The notes under the pieces: generated by a model
What the model saw: only the letters and a program-made list of their open reading frames with translations
Told to the model about the DNA's origin: nothing
Databases searched by the model: none
NCBI RefSeq assembly: GCF_040412425.1
Contig: NC_089763.1
Location: 52,316,587-52,380,586, forward strand
Direction of reading: 5' to 3'
DNA: 64,000 nt
DNA from: Macrobrachium rosenbergii
Taxonomy: Eukaryota; Arthropoda; Malacostraca; Decapoda; Palaemonidae
Shown: positions 21,850 through 33,306 of the stretch, in pieces
Layout: every line of letters starts with the position of its first letter
Numbering within the stretch: the first letter of the stretch is position 1
Made by a program: the position numbers and the translations under genes

Positions 21850-22190
21850 TCCATATGTAAAGACCAAGGGTTTGTATTCGTTGAGAAACAAATGACAAAT
21901 TTTTAATTAATTTGTATTTTTCCTAACATGCAAACCTGAGGTCTTTAAATAAAAGGCCCACCTCTTACAACCCCTCATTCTTTTACCTGGGCCAAAAGGT
22001 AAACTGAAAAGATCGAATGCATACTGGTTGGGGGGCAGTACTCCTGCCCCTACCTTTGGCAACTGTTACCATAACTGCCTTGTTAAATTTTAATGGCCGG
22101 ACTTTCCAGCTTTGGCAAAAGTTATCCATATGCAAAGACCTCAGGTTTGTATGTTATGAAAAATACAGTTTTATAAAAAATTGTCATTTT
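21850..22190 (+). mobile_element. DIRS-type right end of a second subfamily
   Basis: The same three-part architecture appears with different sequence. A forward arm (CCATATGTAAAGACC...GGGTTTGTAT, 21850-21880), a reverse arm (ACATGCAAACCTGAGGTCTTTA, 21928-21949), a GC-richer 150 bp block and a terminal forward motif (CCATATGCAAAGACCTCAGGTTTGTATGT, 22125-22155) follow one another. A matching left end was not found in the window. Confidence 0.55.
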
Positions 22191-22436
22191 TTCAGAGGTT
22201 TAATGGATTATAGGGAACCATTCCATGTCCCCCCCCCCCATAATGTGCAGTCTTTTTCACATTCCCCTTTGAGAGGTTTGGTGATTGCGCCCTCATCATT
22301 ATAGCCTGATCTCAGGACTGCCATGTGACAGTCAGAAGAGTCCATTGCCAGGGAACCGGGTCAGTTCTTGAGGTGATATGGTTCTGTGCCTTCTGTCACC
22401 TTCCTCTTATTTACCATGCCCCAGTACCTGTTTTAT
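22191..22436. other. Sequence between a DIRS-type end and the LINE 3' end
   Basis: Includes a C9 run at 22231; nothing else recognised. Confidence 0.3.
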
Positions 22437-24060
22437 GAGGTTGATTGATTGGTTTATTGATAATGAAATTTAGGTATGGAAGACCAAGCGCCAGAACCCA
22501 CCAGGATTATTCAGCACCATAACGAAGGTGAAATATATAAATTAATGATACGATTGATAATGAATAGGTAAATGGTGACATACTAGTAAAATTGTGTTAA
22601 AATATGAACGTAAAAAATGAAGAATGATATTAGATAGAACCAACAAAAAATAAGTATATATTAAACTTTTATATTCAAAATATATACTTAGTATAAGAAT
22701 AAATATGATTAAAATCTTTATTAAATATACTGAAATCATATCATTAAAATAACCAGATTCTTTCAGATAACCCATAAGGTTATCTACCTCAACATCATCA
22801 TTTAAAATTTCTAAAATAGTCTTCCCAATTAGTAAGTACTTTTGCCTAAGGCGATTAAATTTATGACCGTGCACCAGCATGTGCTCAACGGATAGCTGAC
22901 CACCACAGTGAGCACAAATTTGGGCACTGGCTCCTTCTAAAATAATGTATAGCTATGAGTGAAGCGGGTATGGCCAATCCTAAGCTGTGTTAGGATGATC
23001 TCAAATTTTCTGTTATGATTAAAACTCGAATTCCAAAAATCAATACTTTTTCTAATGTTTCTGTACTTCCTATTTGTGGATAAAATGGGGGAAGTCCATC
23101 TTTGCTGCCATTTTGTACGAATATATCGTCTGCTAACTGGACGCATATCCAAATGTGGCACCTTATTAGTTAAGAAATCTCATCTTGCGGTATCCTTTGC
23201 TTTACTATCAGCCAGTTCGTTCCCTTCTAGACCAGTATGCCCAGGAATCCAACAAAACTTAACTGATTTGTGGTGAACAGAAAGATAAAAAAACCATTCC
23301 TGAGCCTTTTGAATTAAGGGGTGGGTAGGGTTAAACTTCTCTAGGGCTTCTAAAACACTCCTTGAGTTACTATATATGACTGGATTTAAATTTCTTAGCA
23401 GATGGAAGATTTAAAGCATCAACTATGGCTGTTGCTTCAGCAGTGAATATGGGTGAGGAGTCTGATCAACTTTTTTATATATGATTCCCCCCTCACATAA
23501 CACTGCACATCCTACTACATGTTCCGATTTTGATCCGTCAGTATAGATTTTCATGTCATTTATATGCCTCTCATCATGCTCCAAAAACTTGTCTCTGACT
23601 TCTTCTTCCAGACGGTCTTTCTTCTTTGTGTCTTTAATGCAGACATCTATTGCTGGAATAAACCATGGAGGGATAGCAGGATGTTTAACTTGTAGGATCT
23701 TCTGCATGTTTGTGCTTTCATCCTCCAGATCATCCAGCTGTCTGATTTGAAATGGTATTGAAGATCCAGATCCAAAAAGACTTGAGTCACACTGTTTTAA
23801 GATCTCAAAAGGAGGATTCTCCTTCGAGCATTTCAGCCGCATGTTGTGTCTCAGACCTAGCTCATGCCTCCTTAAGTCCAGTGGTAGCTGATGGGAGTCT
23901 ACATAAAATACTTTCAATGGGTGAAGTTCTTAAAGCTCCAGTGCAGATCCTTAACCCCATATTATGCACAGCATCCAATTCCTTAAGTTTAGTCTTTGAA
24001 GCAGATGAGTATACATGGCAGCCATTATACTGCATTATAAAGCCTTAACAACGATTTCTT
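22437..24060 (-). pseudogene. LINE 3' half: RT tail, RNase H and zinc knuckle (I/Jockey-like)
   Basis: Read on the minus strand. About 24020-23830 gives GCHVYSSASKTKLKELDAVH then LRICTGALRTSPIESI, the classic end of LINE reverse transcriptases. IYTDGSKSEHVVGCAVLCEG (about 23555-23490) is the RNase H first strand. KFEIILTQLRIGHTRFTHSY (about 23010-22950) and CAHCGGQLSVEHMLVH (22920-22865) are the R-L-R-I-G-H-T motif and the terminal C-C-H knuckle, in which the last Cys is His. The 3' end lies near 22440 with an (AATC)-like tail. The 5' part is missing, as is usual for LINE insertions. An RNase H domain places it in the I or Jockey-related groups. Confidence 0.85.
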
Positions 24061-25072
24061 ATTAGCACCCCAATTAAAATTAGATACTATTTTTAAAATA
24101 TTTAGTGATCTTTTCACTTTCACTTTTAACTGGTCAATATGATTTATTCCGACTCACTCAGAATAAGTATATCATTTCAAATCGTCAGTGTTATCGTATA
24201 GCCTGAACAATTCGAAATATACTGACCCAGTCGTAGCCCAAGTCTTATACTACAATACCCAGGTTACTTCACTCTTATGCTAGTTCAAATTGTAATTAAA
24301 TTAATGCAGTGAGTTGTGTATATTAACTAAACAAACGATATAAACTTACTATTGGCGCATTCAATTGTCCCTAGCTCGAAGTACAGTAGTCAGATTGGTG
24401 TGAGCATTCTCTATCTCATGACCCTCATCCAAAGCACACCTCAAGAAATTCTCCTTACATTTAGATATGCATATTTCCTAAAGGAAGTTTTCCCTAAATG
24501 TATTTTAAGATGAATAGGAATACTTAAGTGGATTTGTAGGCACTGACAATTATGGCTGCAATCTTGAGTCCTTATTAGCTCAAACCTCACTGTATCAAAG
24601 CTGTGAAGAGACTCAGTTCACAGCCATCTGTGACCGACACCAAACCTGCGACTAACCACCGGACAAACAACCGATACCAGTAGTTAAGCACTATTACATG
24701 TATACTTACAATTAAACACACAAAACAGCCAAAACAACGCCTTTCATTACTAACTACAAACACAACAAAACATAATATCCTTCTTCTACATAATATGCAT
24801 TTCCACTTGCATAAATTTAAAGAGAATACATAAAACTGTACCACAACTTGCGGAAAAGTACAGTCTCTCTTGTCGAAGTTTCAACTTACTCCCCCGCAAG
24901 AAAACTTATGCCTACATTATTTACAGTAGTCCTGTTCTTATAAATGCCTTTCTGGCATCTGCAAAAGCCCTTTGTTGGCGAGTTGGTTGAACTTCAGACC
25001 GTCATTATTTACAGTTAGTCCTGTTCTTATAAATGCCTGTTTTCAGTGGGTAAAATCTGCAGCTTACTTTTT
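24061..25072. other. Sequence between LINE and BEL fragment
   Basis: May include the downstream LTR of the BEL fragment, which would lie here on the minus strand, but no second LTR exists to confirm it. CATTATTTACAG...AGTCCTGTTCTTATAAATGCCT occurs twice with an 88 bp period (about 24916 and 25004). Confidence 0.35.
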
Positions 25073-26345
25073 ACTTTTGAGCAGTCCTGCTCGGGTGGGT
25101 GCTTGACTGAATGCCATCTGTCGCAGGATTAGTTTCCCTTATCTCCTTCCACAGCTCTAAGGGGTATAACTTAATTACAGGTCTCATAAGATGGCTATGT
25201 GCCATTCTTAGAGTAGCCACTCTAGGGACCTTGTCTCTCCCCATGTGTAACTCGATCACTTGGCCCAACTTCCACTTGCTCCTTCGCCCCTTGTCATGAA
25301 TGAGGACAACTTCCCCTATCCTGGGCCAAGAGCCATGCACTATTCCTATTTGATGGGTCTCTCTTAACATTGTTAAATACTTCCTCTCCCATCTCTTCCA
25401 CAAGTCGTCACACAACTTGGATACATACAGGAATCTTTTCTCGGTAACTCTCTCCGTCCATAGGTAGGGTCACTGGAAACCTCTTCCCAATTTACTACTT
25501 CTCTTGAGAAGGACTTCAGCTTTCGTCCAAGGATCAAATGGTTAGGGGTTAAAATTTCCAGCTGATTCAAATCCCGGGGCTCGTAACTTTATGGTCTGTC
25601 ATTGATAATTCCTTCCAGCTCCACCAGCACACAGGTCAGTTCCTCAAAACTGAGCAAGGCTTGGCCTATGATCTTTTTTAGACATGACTTCAGAAGTCCT
25701 ATCAGTCTTTCCCATATAGCACCAAACCATGGTGCTCTCACTAGAATGAACTTACAGTTACACTTTATATCTAACAGATGTTCTATTACCCTGGGATTCT
25801 CTGACATGGTCTTAAGGTATTCTGATGCCGCTACAAACGTGGTGGCATTGTCACTCAACATGAGTGCTGGGAAACCTCTTGTGCTACAGAATTTTCTAAA
25901 ACTCATGAGGAACGAGTCACAGGACTGGTTATCAACTAGCTCCACATGTATGCCTCTGGTTACTGGGCACGTAAATAAGATGATATAAGCCTTCTCAGGG
26001 TTTTGTCCTTTTCCCTTAACCCATAATGCGCCGGTGTAGTCCATGCCTGTAGTATTAAAAGGTTGCTTACATTGCACCCTGAACTCAGGTAATGGAGGAA
26101 CTACATTGGGCCTATACAGCCTCCCCTGCATTCTCCTACAAATAACACAATGGTGTATTATACTCTTAGTCAGTTGCCTTATCTGTGGGATCCAGAACTC
26201 CTGTCTGACACTCGCCACAGTGGCATTTACACCCATATGAGCGTTAGCATCATGATGTTCTTTATTAATTACCCGAGTAACATAGCAACTCTTTGGCAAT
26301 AGTATGGGAAACTTAACAGATTCGGCTAACTGTACGCGTTCTAGT
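25073..26345 (-). pseudogene. BEL/Pao retrotransposon integrase region
   Basis: The longest intact frame (26299-25589) encodes an integrase. An HHCC zinc finger is visible: H in NKEHHDANAHMGVNATVAS, then HHCVICRRMQG. The DDE core follows with GMDYTG, LSDNATTF and FGAIWERLIG. After a frameshift come LEILTPNHLILGR (about 25566-25528), then WKRWERKYLTMLRE and VVLIHDKGRRSKWKLGQVIE (about 25400-25250), the BEL/Pao C-terminal signature. Coding continues upstream to about 26345 (ERVQLAESVKFPILLPKS), exactly where DIRS copy 3 begins. Gag, protease, RT and RNase H are absent. Confidence 0.88.
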
Positions 26346-26456
26346 CTACTCTGCGTAGGTGACTAGTCTCGCCCCCTAGCAAGAGAGTTAGGAACAACTA
26401 AGCAGATAATCCTCAGTCTGTTTCTGCGACGTCTGGTGTTAATATTGGGTGTCGGC

Positions 26457-26458
<2 letters not shown>

Positions 26459-26512
<54 letters not shown>
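26459..26512. repeat. Poly(T) run of 54 bases
   Basis: Uninterrupted T run just inside the left terminal repeat of DIRS copy 3. Confidence 0.95.
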
Positions 26513-26513
<1 letters not shown>

Positions 26514-27419
26514 GTTATTTAACCGGACCTTAGTGTTTAAGCTGAAAGTCAAGTAATTTCAGCCGAATGCATTCAGGATGAGTTTTTTTTCTTGTTTTTT
26601 TTGGTACTAAGTGGTGTCTAGTATATCAAATGTTCGTATTTACAGCGAACATTGCAGTTAATTGTTTAGCTCTCCTTCGCTGAGTGGCGTACTATAATGT
26701 AAACATTGGTTCATTGTGGAACCGATATTTACATTCACTACTGAACTGATTTTTTTGATAATGAATACCTCTACAGTAGTGAATTTACAATCTTTGTTTT
26801 AACTCACCTTTACGACAAGTAATGTAACAAAGTAAAGTGTTGCTGAGTAACGTGATAAAGTAAACTTTGCAGTCTCTATCATCTTTATCTAGTAGCATGA
26901 TAAAATGTAAACATTGCGTTGGCTACAGGACTGATATTTTTGGTAATGATACTCTGTATCTCTGCAAGTCTCAAATAATGTTTGTTAGGAGTTGAGATTT
27001 GGTTGTTTGATGGTACTCTATGTACTTTAAAGAATTAAACATCTTATTACACTTTCCTTTGTAGAGAACTGAAAAAGTGTAAGGGCAGAATGTAGTAAGG
27101 AGAGAAATTGTTCATTTTTTTGGTTGTGCTGGGTTTTTGGAAGAATTGACGCTCTTGACAGCCGAGGATTGGTTCCGAACGCCCAGGAGTGCTCACCAGC
27201 TCCCGATTTCGTAACTTACGAGGTACTAGCTCACTTGACGCCACCAGTTGCCTGGCACCATCTGCATGTGGGAGCACCAAGCTCCTGATCGTCTGGTGCC
27301 TACTCTCCCCTTGTCCAATTTTTTCTCTCATGCTACTAGCCCTCTAATTTTTTTTTTTTTTTCTGTTCCCATGCCTGGCTTCCTCGCTTCCTTTCCATGC
27401 CATTGCCAGTCTTGTGTCT

Positions 27420-27990
27420 AGGTTAACAGAAGTTAACCTTGTAATAGTGAAGTGAAGTGTAGTGCAATGGAGAGATGTCTGCTTGTCCCCCGATGCTCCT
27501 AGACAGAAAGTCCCTGTCAAACTCCCCTAAACCTGGGAGGAGGCATACTGGAAGTCCAAGGGAGGTCTGGGGGTTACACACGGGTAGTCGCCCCCTCAGT
27601 CGAGCCTGTTGCCAGTCCCAGATATCGATGGACAGCCACTGGAAAGGTGTTTTACTGGATGTTACTGGATGTGTGGAGAAGGATGTGGCTATCCAGCCCT
27701 ATCGGATCTCCTAAACCTGGGAGGAGGCATACTGTCGGTCCATGGGAGTCCAAAGGTGTTTTTGCCCATGGGTAGGTGCTCCCTCAGCTGAACCTGTCAC
27801 TATTTCCCAGGTATTGGTGGATAACCACTGGAAAGGTGTACAGTACCAGTAGACACCCACACCTTATCTTCCAGTGGATCAGACTCTTGAGTCTACAGGG
27901 CGCAGCTGACATTTCCAGGCTTGCAATGGAGGTTCAGGCTCCTTCGATCCCTTGTAAGTGCCCTAGGGACCCCTCTTGTAGTTTTTAGGA
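27420..27990 (+). pseudogene. Gag leader region of DIRS copy 3
   Basis: GGTTAACAGAAGTTAACCTTG followed by GTAGTGCAATGGAG, CCTAGACA and CTGGGAGGAGGCATAC is collinear with 4590-5000 of copy 1 and 43230-43400 of copy 5. Frames are short and broken. Confidence 0.65.
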
Positions 27991-28019
27991 CAAGGCAGAG
28001 CTCCCAGTGGATCCCAAGC

Positions 28020-28545
28020 ACCCAATGGCCTCTAAATGCCAAGTGGATCCCAGAAGTCCAAAGGGAGCAGATCGTCCCATGGGATCAAGGTGCCCAGTGG
28101 TATCCAAGCATCCAGAGGGATCTGATAGATCCAAGCATCCGGTGGGATCTGATGGATCCAAGTGTCCAGTGGGATCTGATGGATGCAGGTGTCCAGTGGG
28201 ATCTGATGGATCCAAGTATCTGGTGCAATCCGATGGATCCAAGCACCCAATGGGATCCGAGGGATCCAAGTATATGGTGGGATCTGAGGGATCTAAGCGC
28301 CCACTGAGATCCGAGTGATCAGTGGGATTCAGGCGCCCAGCAGATCTGAGTGTTTCGGGGGATCTGATGGCTCCAAGTGTCCAGTAGGATCTGATGGATC
28401 CAAATGTCCAGTGGGTTCTGATGGATCCAAGTGTCCAGCGGGATCCAGTGGATCCAAGCGCCCAGTGGGATCTGAAGGATCCAGGTGTACAGTGGGATCC
28501 GAGGGATCCAAGGGATCCGAGCACCAACCTGCTGTGTCCAGCACC
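28020..28545 (+). repeat. 27 bp coding tandem repeat in gag-like region of copy 3
   Basis: The unit GTGGGATCTGATGGATCCAAGTGTCCA (split for reading: GTGGGATCTGATGG then ATCCAAGTGTCCA) has starts at 28142, 28169 and 28196. Roughly 17-19 units, encoding the nonapeptide PVGSDGSKC, span the region in a compatible frame. Both strands are open across the array because of its composition; the minus-strand frames (LDPSDPTGH) are shadows. Confidence 0.9.
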
Positions 28546-28639
28546 TGAATTTTAAGAACACACTGTTGTCCTGTCTTGTACGCCAGTTCCCATTGAACAA
28601 GGACCAAATCTACCTCCGGACAAGACTTCTGGGTCAGAG

Positions 28640-30900
28640 TTGTTAAGTTGCTGAAGGAAGCTCCCTCTTTTGGGCTATTTCCTAGTCATCCAAGCATCTG
28701 TCAAGGTTGGAAACTTGGCTTTCGTTTAAAAGGAGCAAGACAAGTGTCTTTTGTCTTCCCTCACTCTAGTACCTTGTCAGATCTAGACTTTCTTGTCAAG
28801 ATTGCTAGAAGTCCTAATTTTCTGGACTTACATCAGGAGCACTGGCCAGAGTCCTCCTGTCAACTCTCAGTTGCATCTCTTGGATTTTCGAGTTTTTCCG
28901 TTTGCCAAGGACCTCTGCTTTCAGATGGTCCGAGAGTTTTGCCCTCTTCCGAACCCCCCCCCCCCTTTCATGCCTGGGATGTTAGTAGTGAGCCTACTCT
29001 AGCTCTGGCGCCTACAAGTCATTGGCCAGTTTGGACAGACCTAATAGGACTTTTCAATGTGTCCTCCAATTTTCCTTCAGTTCCAAGGTTTCTGGCAAAG
29101 ACCGAACGCCATGAGGTTCTTGGCTGTTCACTCCGCTGAAGATTTACATGTTGACAGTTGCTGTTCTCTACTTCCTGTCAACAGTAAAAGCTACCTTCTT
29201 CTCATGGTCTTCTAGCAGTTTTGTTCTTTGTTGAACGACCTTCCTGTAAGGCACCAATTCGTGTTTACCTGGACCCTTTCCCCAGCTCCTGGCGCCACTT
29301 CCTAGTGCCTGGCACATTTGTCCAAGTGCCCAGCACTTGCTGTAGAGCGCTCGTCATTATATCTCTAGTACTCAGTGGCCACCTCTGTACACCTGGTGTA
29401 AGCTCATGGAGCCCAGGTTCTTATGGTTATGGAATTTTTTAAGCCATTGTAACTTTTCAGAATTTTTAGCTGCATACAGTTCTGCATGTCTTTGTTCTGT
29501 ACAAGGGTGTCATCGAGTCCACGCTAAGCGTCATCAAGGTCAGTTTTTGTTGATTCTGCATGGCTTTTGACATTTTCACTTGGCTGTTGTAAAAAGTTGG
29601 CAGAGTTGGCACGGTTGTCTGCAATTCCGCACGTCCTTCTACTAATTTGCTCTTTTGGCCGCGAATCTGCATAATCATCAATGCCAGGCATGCCCACAGT
29701 GGATAGAAGATGAACCAGACAGCCTCTTCCTTCAAGCTTCATGGCCACTGAATGTATTTTGGAGATGCGGGAAGCACATTTCCTTGTCCTTGCTAGATAT
29801 CAGCCTCCTGACAGCACAAGTTTTCTCTGGAGTCCTTGTTCCTCTTGTATTTAAATACTTATAGTTGTCCGAACTTAGTCTTTTGGAAAGGAAGTTCCTT
29901 CATCCGTAAACCTAGTCCTGATTTCTTTTTAACGCTTTGGTTACGGGTTGGGGAGCCTTCTTAGGGAACCGGGGTTTTTCTGGGGCGTTGTCCCCGGAAA
30001 GACGAATCCTTCACTTCCTTCTCATAGAGGTGGAAGTTTCTTCACATAACTCCAATGCTTTTTGATCTTCATGCACTCCTAGACTGTGGTAACCATTCAG
30101 ACTAGACTACAGTTTTAATGTTTTATGTAAGCAAGGCTCTATCCCACATCTCCCCACCTCTATAGGAAGAGCCCTGTTTCTGTAGACAGATCAGTCAGAT
30201 CTTCTAGTCACTTGATCAGTTCATAGAACTAAAGCCCTATCAGACGTACTGAGATGTCAGAACGGGACTGTCAGTCTCCCGGCTGCTGGGATCTGTGGAA
30301 TCTATGGGACAGACCTGTCTTGGACCTGTTTGTCCCTCCAAGGAATCTTCGTTTTCCTCCTTTTGTGGTCCATACCATCCCTATATCCTGTGCAACATCC
30401 TCGTGCTATAGACAGATCGTCGGACCACCTCTCTTCACACCCTACATCATGGTCAAGGAGGAGCAACACAATCTTCAGGCTAACTCCAAGTTACGTTGTC
30501 CACTTAGCCATATTCTGGACTGTGTCATGGCCATATTCTGGCTTGTGTCATGGTCCCTGAACCTGCTCGATTGTGGGCAGACTCTACAGGATCCTCCCCC
30601 GCTATGTCTTCTCAGACATCTTCGCTTCAAGAGATCTACCAAGGTAGTCAGATCTTCCCCCGACAGAATCCAGACTATCTGGAGGATTATTAATTGAAGA
30701 TCATTTTTAGACGTATTGCAGAGGCCATTGCAAGACGTGTAAGTCAGTCTTCTCTCTTCGTCTTCCAGACCTGGGGATCGACTTTCTGAAGCTAGTACCT
30801 CAGTCCCTAGGTCTCCTCTGCAAGTCGTCCGTGTTCCTTTTGCAATTACCCGTTAAGGGGTATCAAACTATGCGTAACTCGTGTAAGCATGGAGACCTAG
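28640..30900 (+). pseudogene. Pol remains of DIRS copy 3 (RNase H, linker, YR N-terminus)
   Basis: NALVTGWGAFLGNRGFSG (about 29932-29985) is the RNase H first strand with the catalytic Asp lost to Asn. LCKQGSIPHLPTSIGRALFL (about 30127-30186) matches ISKQGGTHSLPLYETARELLL of copy 2. DRPVLDLFVPPRNL (about 30310-30350) matches the linker signature. SPDRIQTIWRIIN (30656-30694) and LPVKGYQTM (about 30844-30871) match YR N-terminal blocks CIQTIEKLVR and STIKGYRSL. Each block is in a different frame. Confidence 0.65.
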
Positions 30901-31439
30901 TTCGTTGGCATCCCTAGCTTAATTTTCTTTGAAGTTACTGACACGCCCAAGCAAGGAAGGAGGAGACATGGTTTGCTCGTTTCTCCTTGGATTTTAGTCA
31001 AGGACATGGACCAATCCAAGACCTGGCTCTGTTTTCTTTCTTCCTTAGGAATTTTACAGACATCCATGTCTTCCAGGAGCGCCAGACAACACCTGAGCTC
31101 ATAGCTCTTTTGGCGCCAACCCAGCACCAGCTTTGCCTTATGACGTCAGCTTTTGCTCTGAGCGCCCAGTAGCGCTCAATAGCTTTAAGGAAGACTAAAG
31201 TTTCTGATGCCAGCTCATTCTCTTGAGAGCCAGAAGTGCTCACTGGCTCTGAGGAGGAATAGAGAGCTCTCTGCCCAGCTGGATGGTATGGTATTGCTTA
31301 AAAAGCTAGAAGTCCCAGGCCATCCATAACCCAGGGAGTTACGGCAAGAGCTCTTCTCATTTTCTAATTAGAACATCTTGCCTTTTATCCAATTGGACTT
31401 CATCTTCTGAGACATACTCAGATTTAGGAGAAGCATTTT

Positions 31440-32170
31440 CCTCCTAGTGAAAGCTAAAGATGTCAGAACAGCCTCTAGCTCATCAGGTTTCAAACACTAT
31501 ATATCCTTTATGTCCATTCGACGATCAGCTTACTGGTAGTAAGATCGTTCTTCGTTTCTTATAATCTTGAGGGAGTTTAAACAGTATTTAAAATTTTGGC
31601 AGTACCTTGTGATTTTCAGTTACTGGCATGGTATCACGGAAGGAAGCATAGGGCTTTCTCCCACTGCCTCTTCACCTTATAGTGTTTTCTCCTACTGCCT
31701 CTTCACCTTATAGTGCAGTGTTGAATTTTGGGGAGCCTTGGGGGAAGGCGGGTACAGTGTACCCAGAGCACCCGGCACTCTTATTGGATGGGTTGTGGTT
31801 TTTCTTCAGTGTAGGTGACAGCATAACCTGGTTGTTTTTATTATGGTACTACGCCCAGGGCAAGGGCACCTTTAAAGTTCTGCTAGCCATCAGATAATTC
31901 CTTGAGTGCGTAACTTCCACTGATGCTTTAGTAACGATTGGAGTTCTCCTCTGCTACAAAGCTCCCTCTTTAGTAGAGGTGGCCCTTGGCTTCACCGCCG
32001 CGCCACTACAGGTTAAGTTGAGCACCAGCCAGAGGTAGCTTATACTGCAGGCTGTATTAACTAACAAGGAATGACAAGCATTGTTTTCAATGCTAGCAAC
32101 TTTTCTATCTCTAATTCATTACATGTTTTAGAGTAGAGTATGTCCATGTATCCCACCTCCCATCAGTGTG
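31440..32170 (+). other. YR box II scrap and 3' tail of DIRS copy 3
   Basis: VKAKDVRTASSSSGFKHY (31449-31502) is the degenerate box II block, with the catalytic His replaced by Lys. The tail from 31590 (GCAGTACCTTGTGAT, ACTGGCATGGTATCACGGAAGG) is shared with copy 1. A 30 bp tandem duplication around TTTTCTCCTACTGCCTCTTC occurs at 31656-31712. Confidence 0.6.
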
Positions 32171-32177
32171 GGATTCA

Positions 32178-32460
32178 GCTATGTAATTACTTGGTAAGTT
32201 ACTTATATAAAAATGACATTTTTATAATAAAATAAAGTTTTATATATACTTACCCTCTGATGGACATAAGCATAAACAGACTGAGGATTATCTGCTAAGT
32301 CGCTCCTAACTCTGTCATTAGGGGGCAAGACTAGTCACCTACACAGAACATCGGTGTTGCTACCGCGAAATTTGAATTTAAGCTGCTGCAAATAAATTAA
32401 ACTAACACCTATGTAATTACTTGGTAAGTGTATTGAAAACTTTATTTCATTATAAAAATG
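32178..32460. repeat. ICR and right end of DIRS copy 3
   Basis: Forward arm TATGTAATTACTTGGTAAGTTACTT (32180), spacer TATAATAAAATAAAGTTTTATATA and a truncated reverse arm ending ACTTACC (32252). About 30 bases are deleted before the right repeat 32271-32353. The terminal motif is at 32411-32430. Confidence 0.75.
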
Positions 32461-32782
32461 TCATATTCATGGTCTGATAAAATATGGTTGTGAGGGAGGG
32501 TGAAAGGGTGGTACAGAACTGTATACTTGATTCAAGGAACAATTCTTAAGCCCTGGAAGAAAATCATCAACAGCAGTGATAAATTCTAGTTATCCCTTTC
32601 TATTTCAGTTTAGGCCTATTAAAGACAATGGTATGCATCCAAGAGTTGTTTCATTCTAAATACAGTTCACCTTAGCTATCCACTGCTGGCATTGTTCATT
32701 TTCTCTTTCTTTTCAAGTTGCTGAATGGATTCTTAGGTATGAGAGCTTCTTGGAAGCATATTAAAGAATATATTTTTTTCAG

Positions 32783-32993
32783 CTCTTAACCTGTATTATG
32801 AGTGCAGAAAAATGACAGTGCCACTTCTGATGCGACCTCATCTTGTTGTTTACTTGGATGTTCCTGTTGATGTTACCTTGAAAAGAATCCAGGCAAGGGG
32901 TTTGCCTCATGAGATAAATTCTTCTGTTTTATCTGCAGAGTTTCTTTCTCAGATGGAAATGAAGTATAAGCAGCAATTCCTTAGGGAAATGAA
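32783..32993 (+). CDS. NDUFA10: NDUFA10 internal exon (second visible)
   Basis: The acceptor TTTTTTTCAG precedes CTCTTAACC; two bases complete Ala from the previous exon. It encodes LNLYYECRKMTVPLLMRPHL then VVYLDVPVDVTLKRIQARG, the segment matching P-P-H-L-V-I-Y-[IL]-D-V-P-V of NDUFA10, a core beta strand of the kinase fold. It ends in FLREM plus AA at donor GTAGGT (32994). Reading on would hit TAG at once, so the donor is fixed. The 22.3 kb intron before it holds DIRS copies 2 and 3, the LINE and the BEL fragment. Confidence 0.93.
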
Positions 32994-33306
32994 GTAGGTT
33001 ACATTTGGTTTTTTATAAACGTGGAATTGCTGTGCTGGCATATTTGTTAAAAATCTTTTGATAAGCACAGTTTTAATTTCATCTATTCTGCAAATAACCA
33101 TAATTTGAGCTATGTGCTTTCCAACTTACTGAATACAGAATGAGATTATGGAAATTTTGAAGTTCACAGAATAATAAATAATACTGTTAGTTTTGAACTG
33201 AAATGTAATCTTGCCTAGAGATGCAAGCTTTGTATGATTTAAAGGATTTCAGATAGATCAGTAAACCTGGAATACGACCTAGTGTGTTCATTAATTTCTA
33301 TTGCAG
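32994..33306. other. NDUFA10 intron, 313 bp
   Basis: Short unique intron with no repeat recognised. Confidence 0.7.

Larger units (their letters stand above)
18620..21850. repeat. Long non-coding tract with local inverted and tandem repeats
   Basis: No protein block was recognised. It contains overlapping palindromes at 19185-19226, a run of TTGACAGTG-like words at 19290-19385, a 65-nt palindrome at 20176-20240 and a 216 bp tandem duplication at 20876-21310. It lies between a YR remnant and a DIRS-type right end, so it may be untranslated sequence of a diverged element; that is inference. Confidence 0.35.
26347..32460 (+). mobile_element. DIRS-like retrotransposon, copy 3 (decayed)
   Basis: The left repeat 26347-26432 (GCGTAGGTGACTAGTCTCGC ... 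AGCAGATAATCCTCAGTCTG) is the reverse complement of 32271-32353. The left copy is truncated by about 65 bp at its outer edge. Inside are a 54-base T run, gag leader, 27 bp tandem repeat array, RNase H and YR scraps, the shared 3' tail (31590-31870), an ICR hairpin (32178-32252) and a right end at about 32410-32460. The block order parallels copy 1. Decay is heavier than in copy 2 and the RT region was not recognisable. Confidence 0.8.

Noticed and set aside
27985..28607. Minus-strand frames with LDPSDPTGH repeats (180 codons)
   Set aside because: They are antisense shadows of the 27 bp array in the gag-like region of DIRS copy 3; the sense frame has conserved element context, the antisense none.
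32812..32814. ATG at 32812 as the start of a separate kinase-like protein
   Set aside because: Conserved residues (LNLYYECRK) lie upstream of it in the same exon, and the phase joins to the exon at 10409.
33284..33306. ATG at 33284 as a gene start
   Set aside because: It lies in the intron polypyrimidine region before the AG at 33306; the conserved NDUFA10 sequence starts after it in phase with the previous exon.
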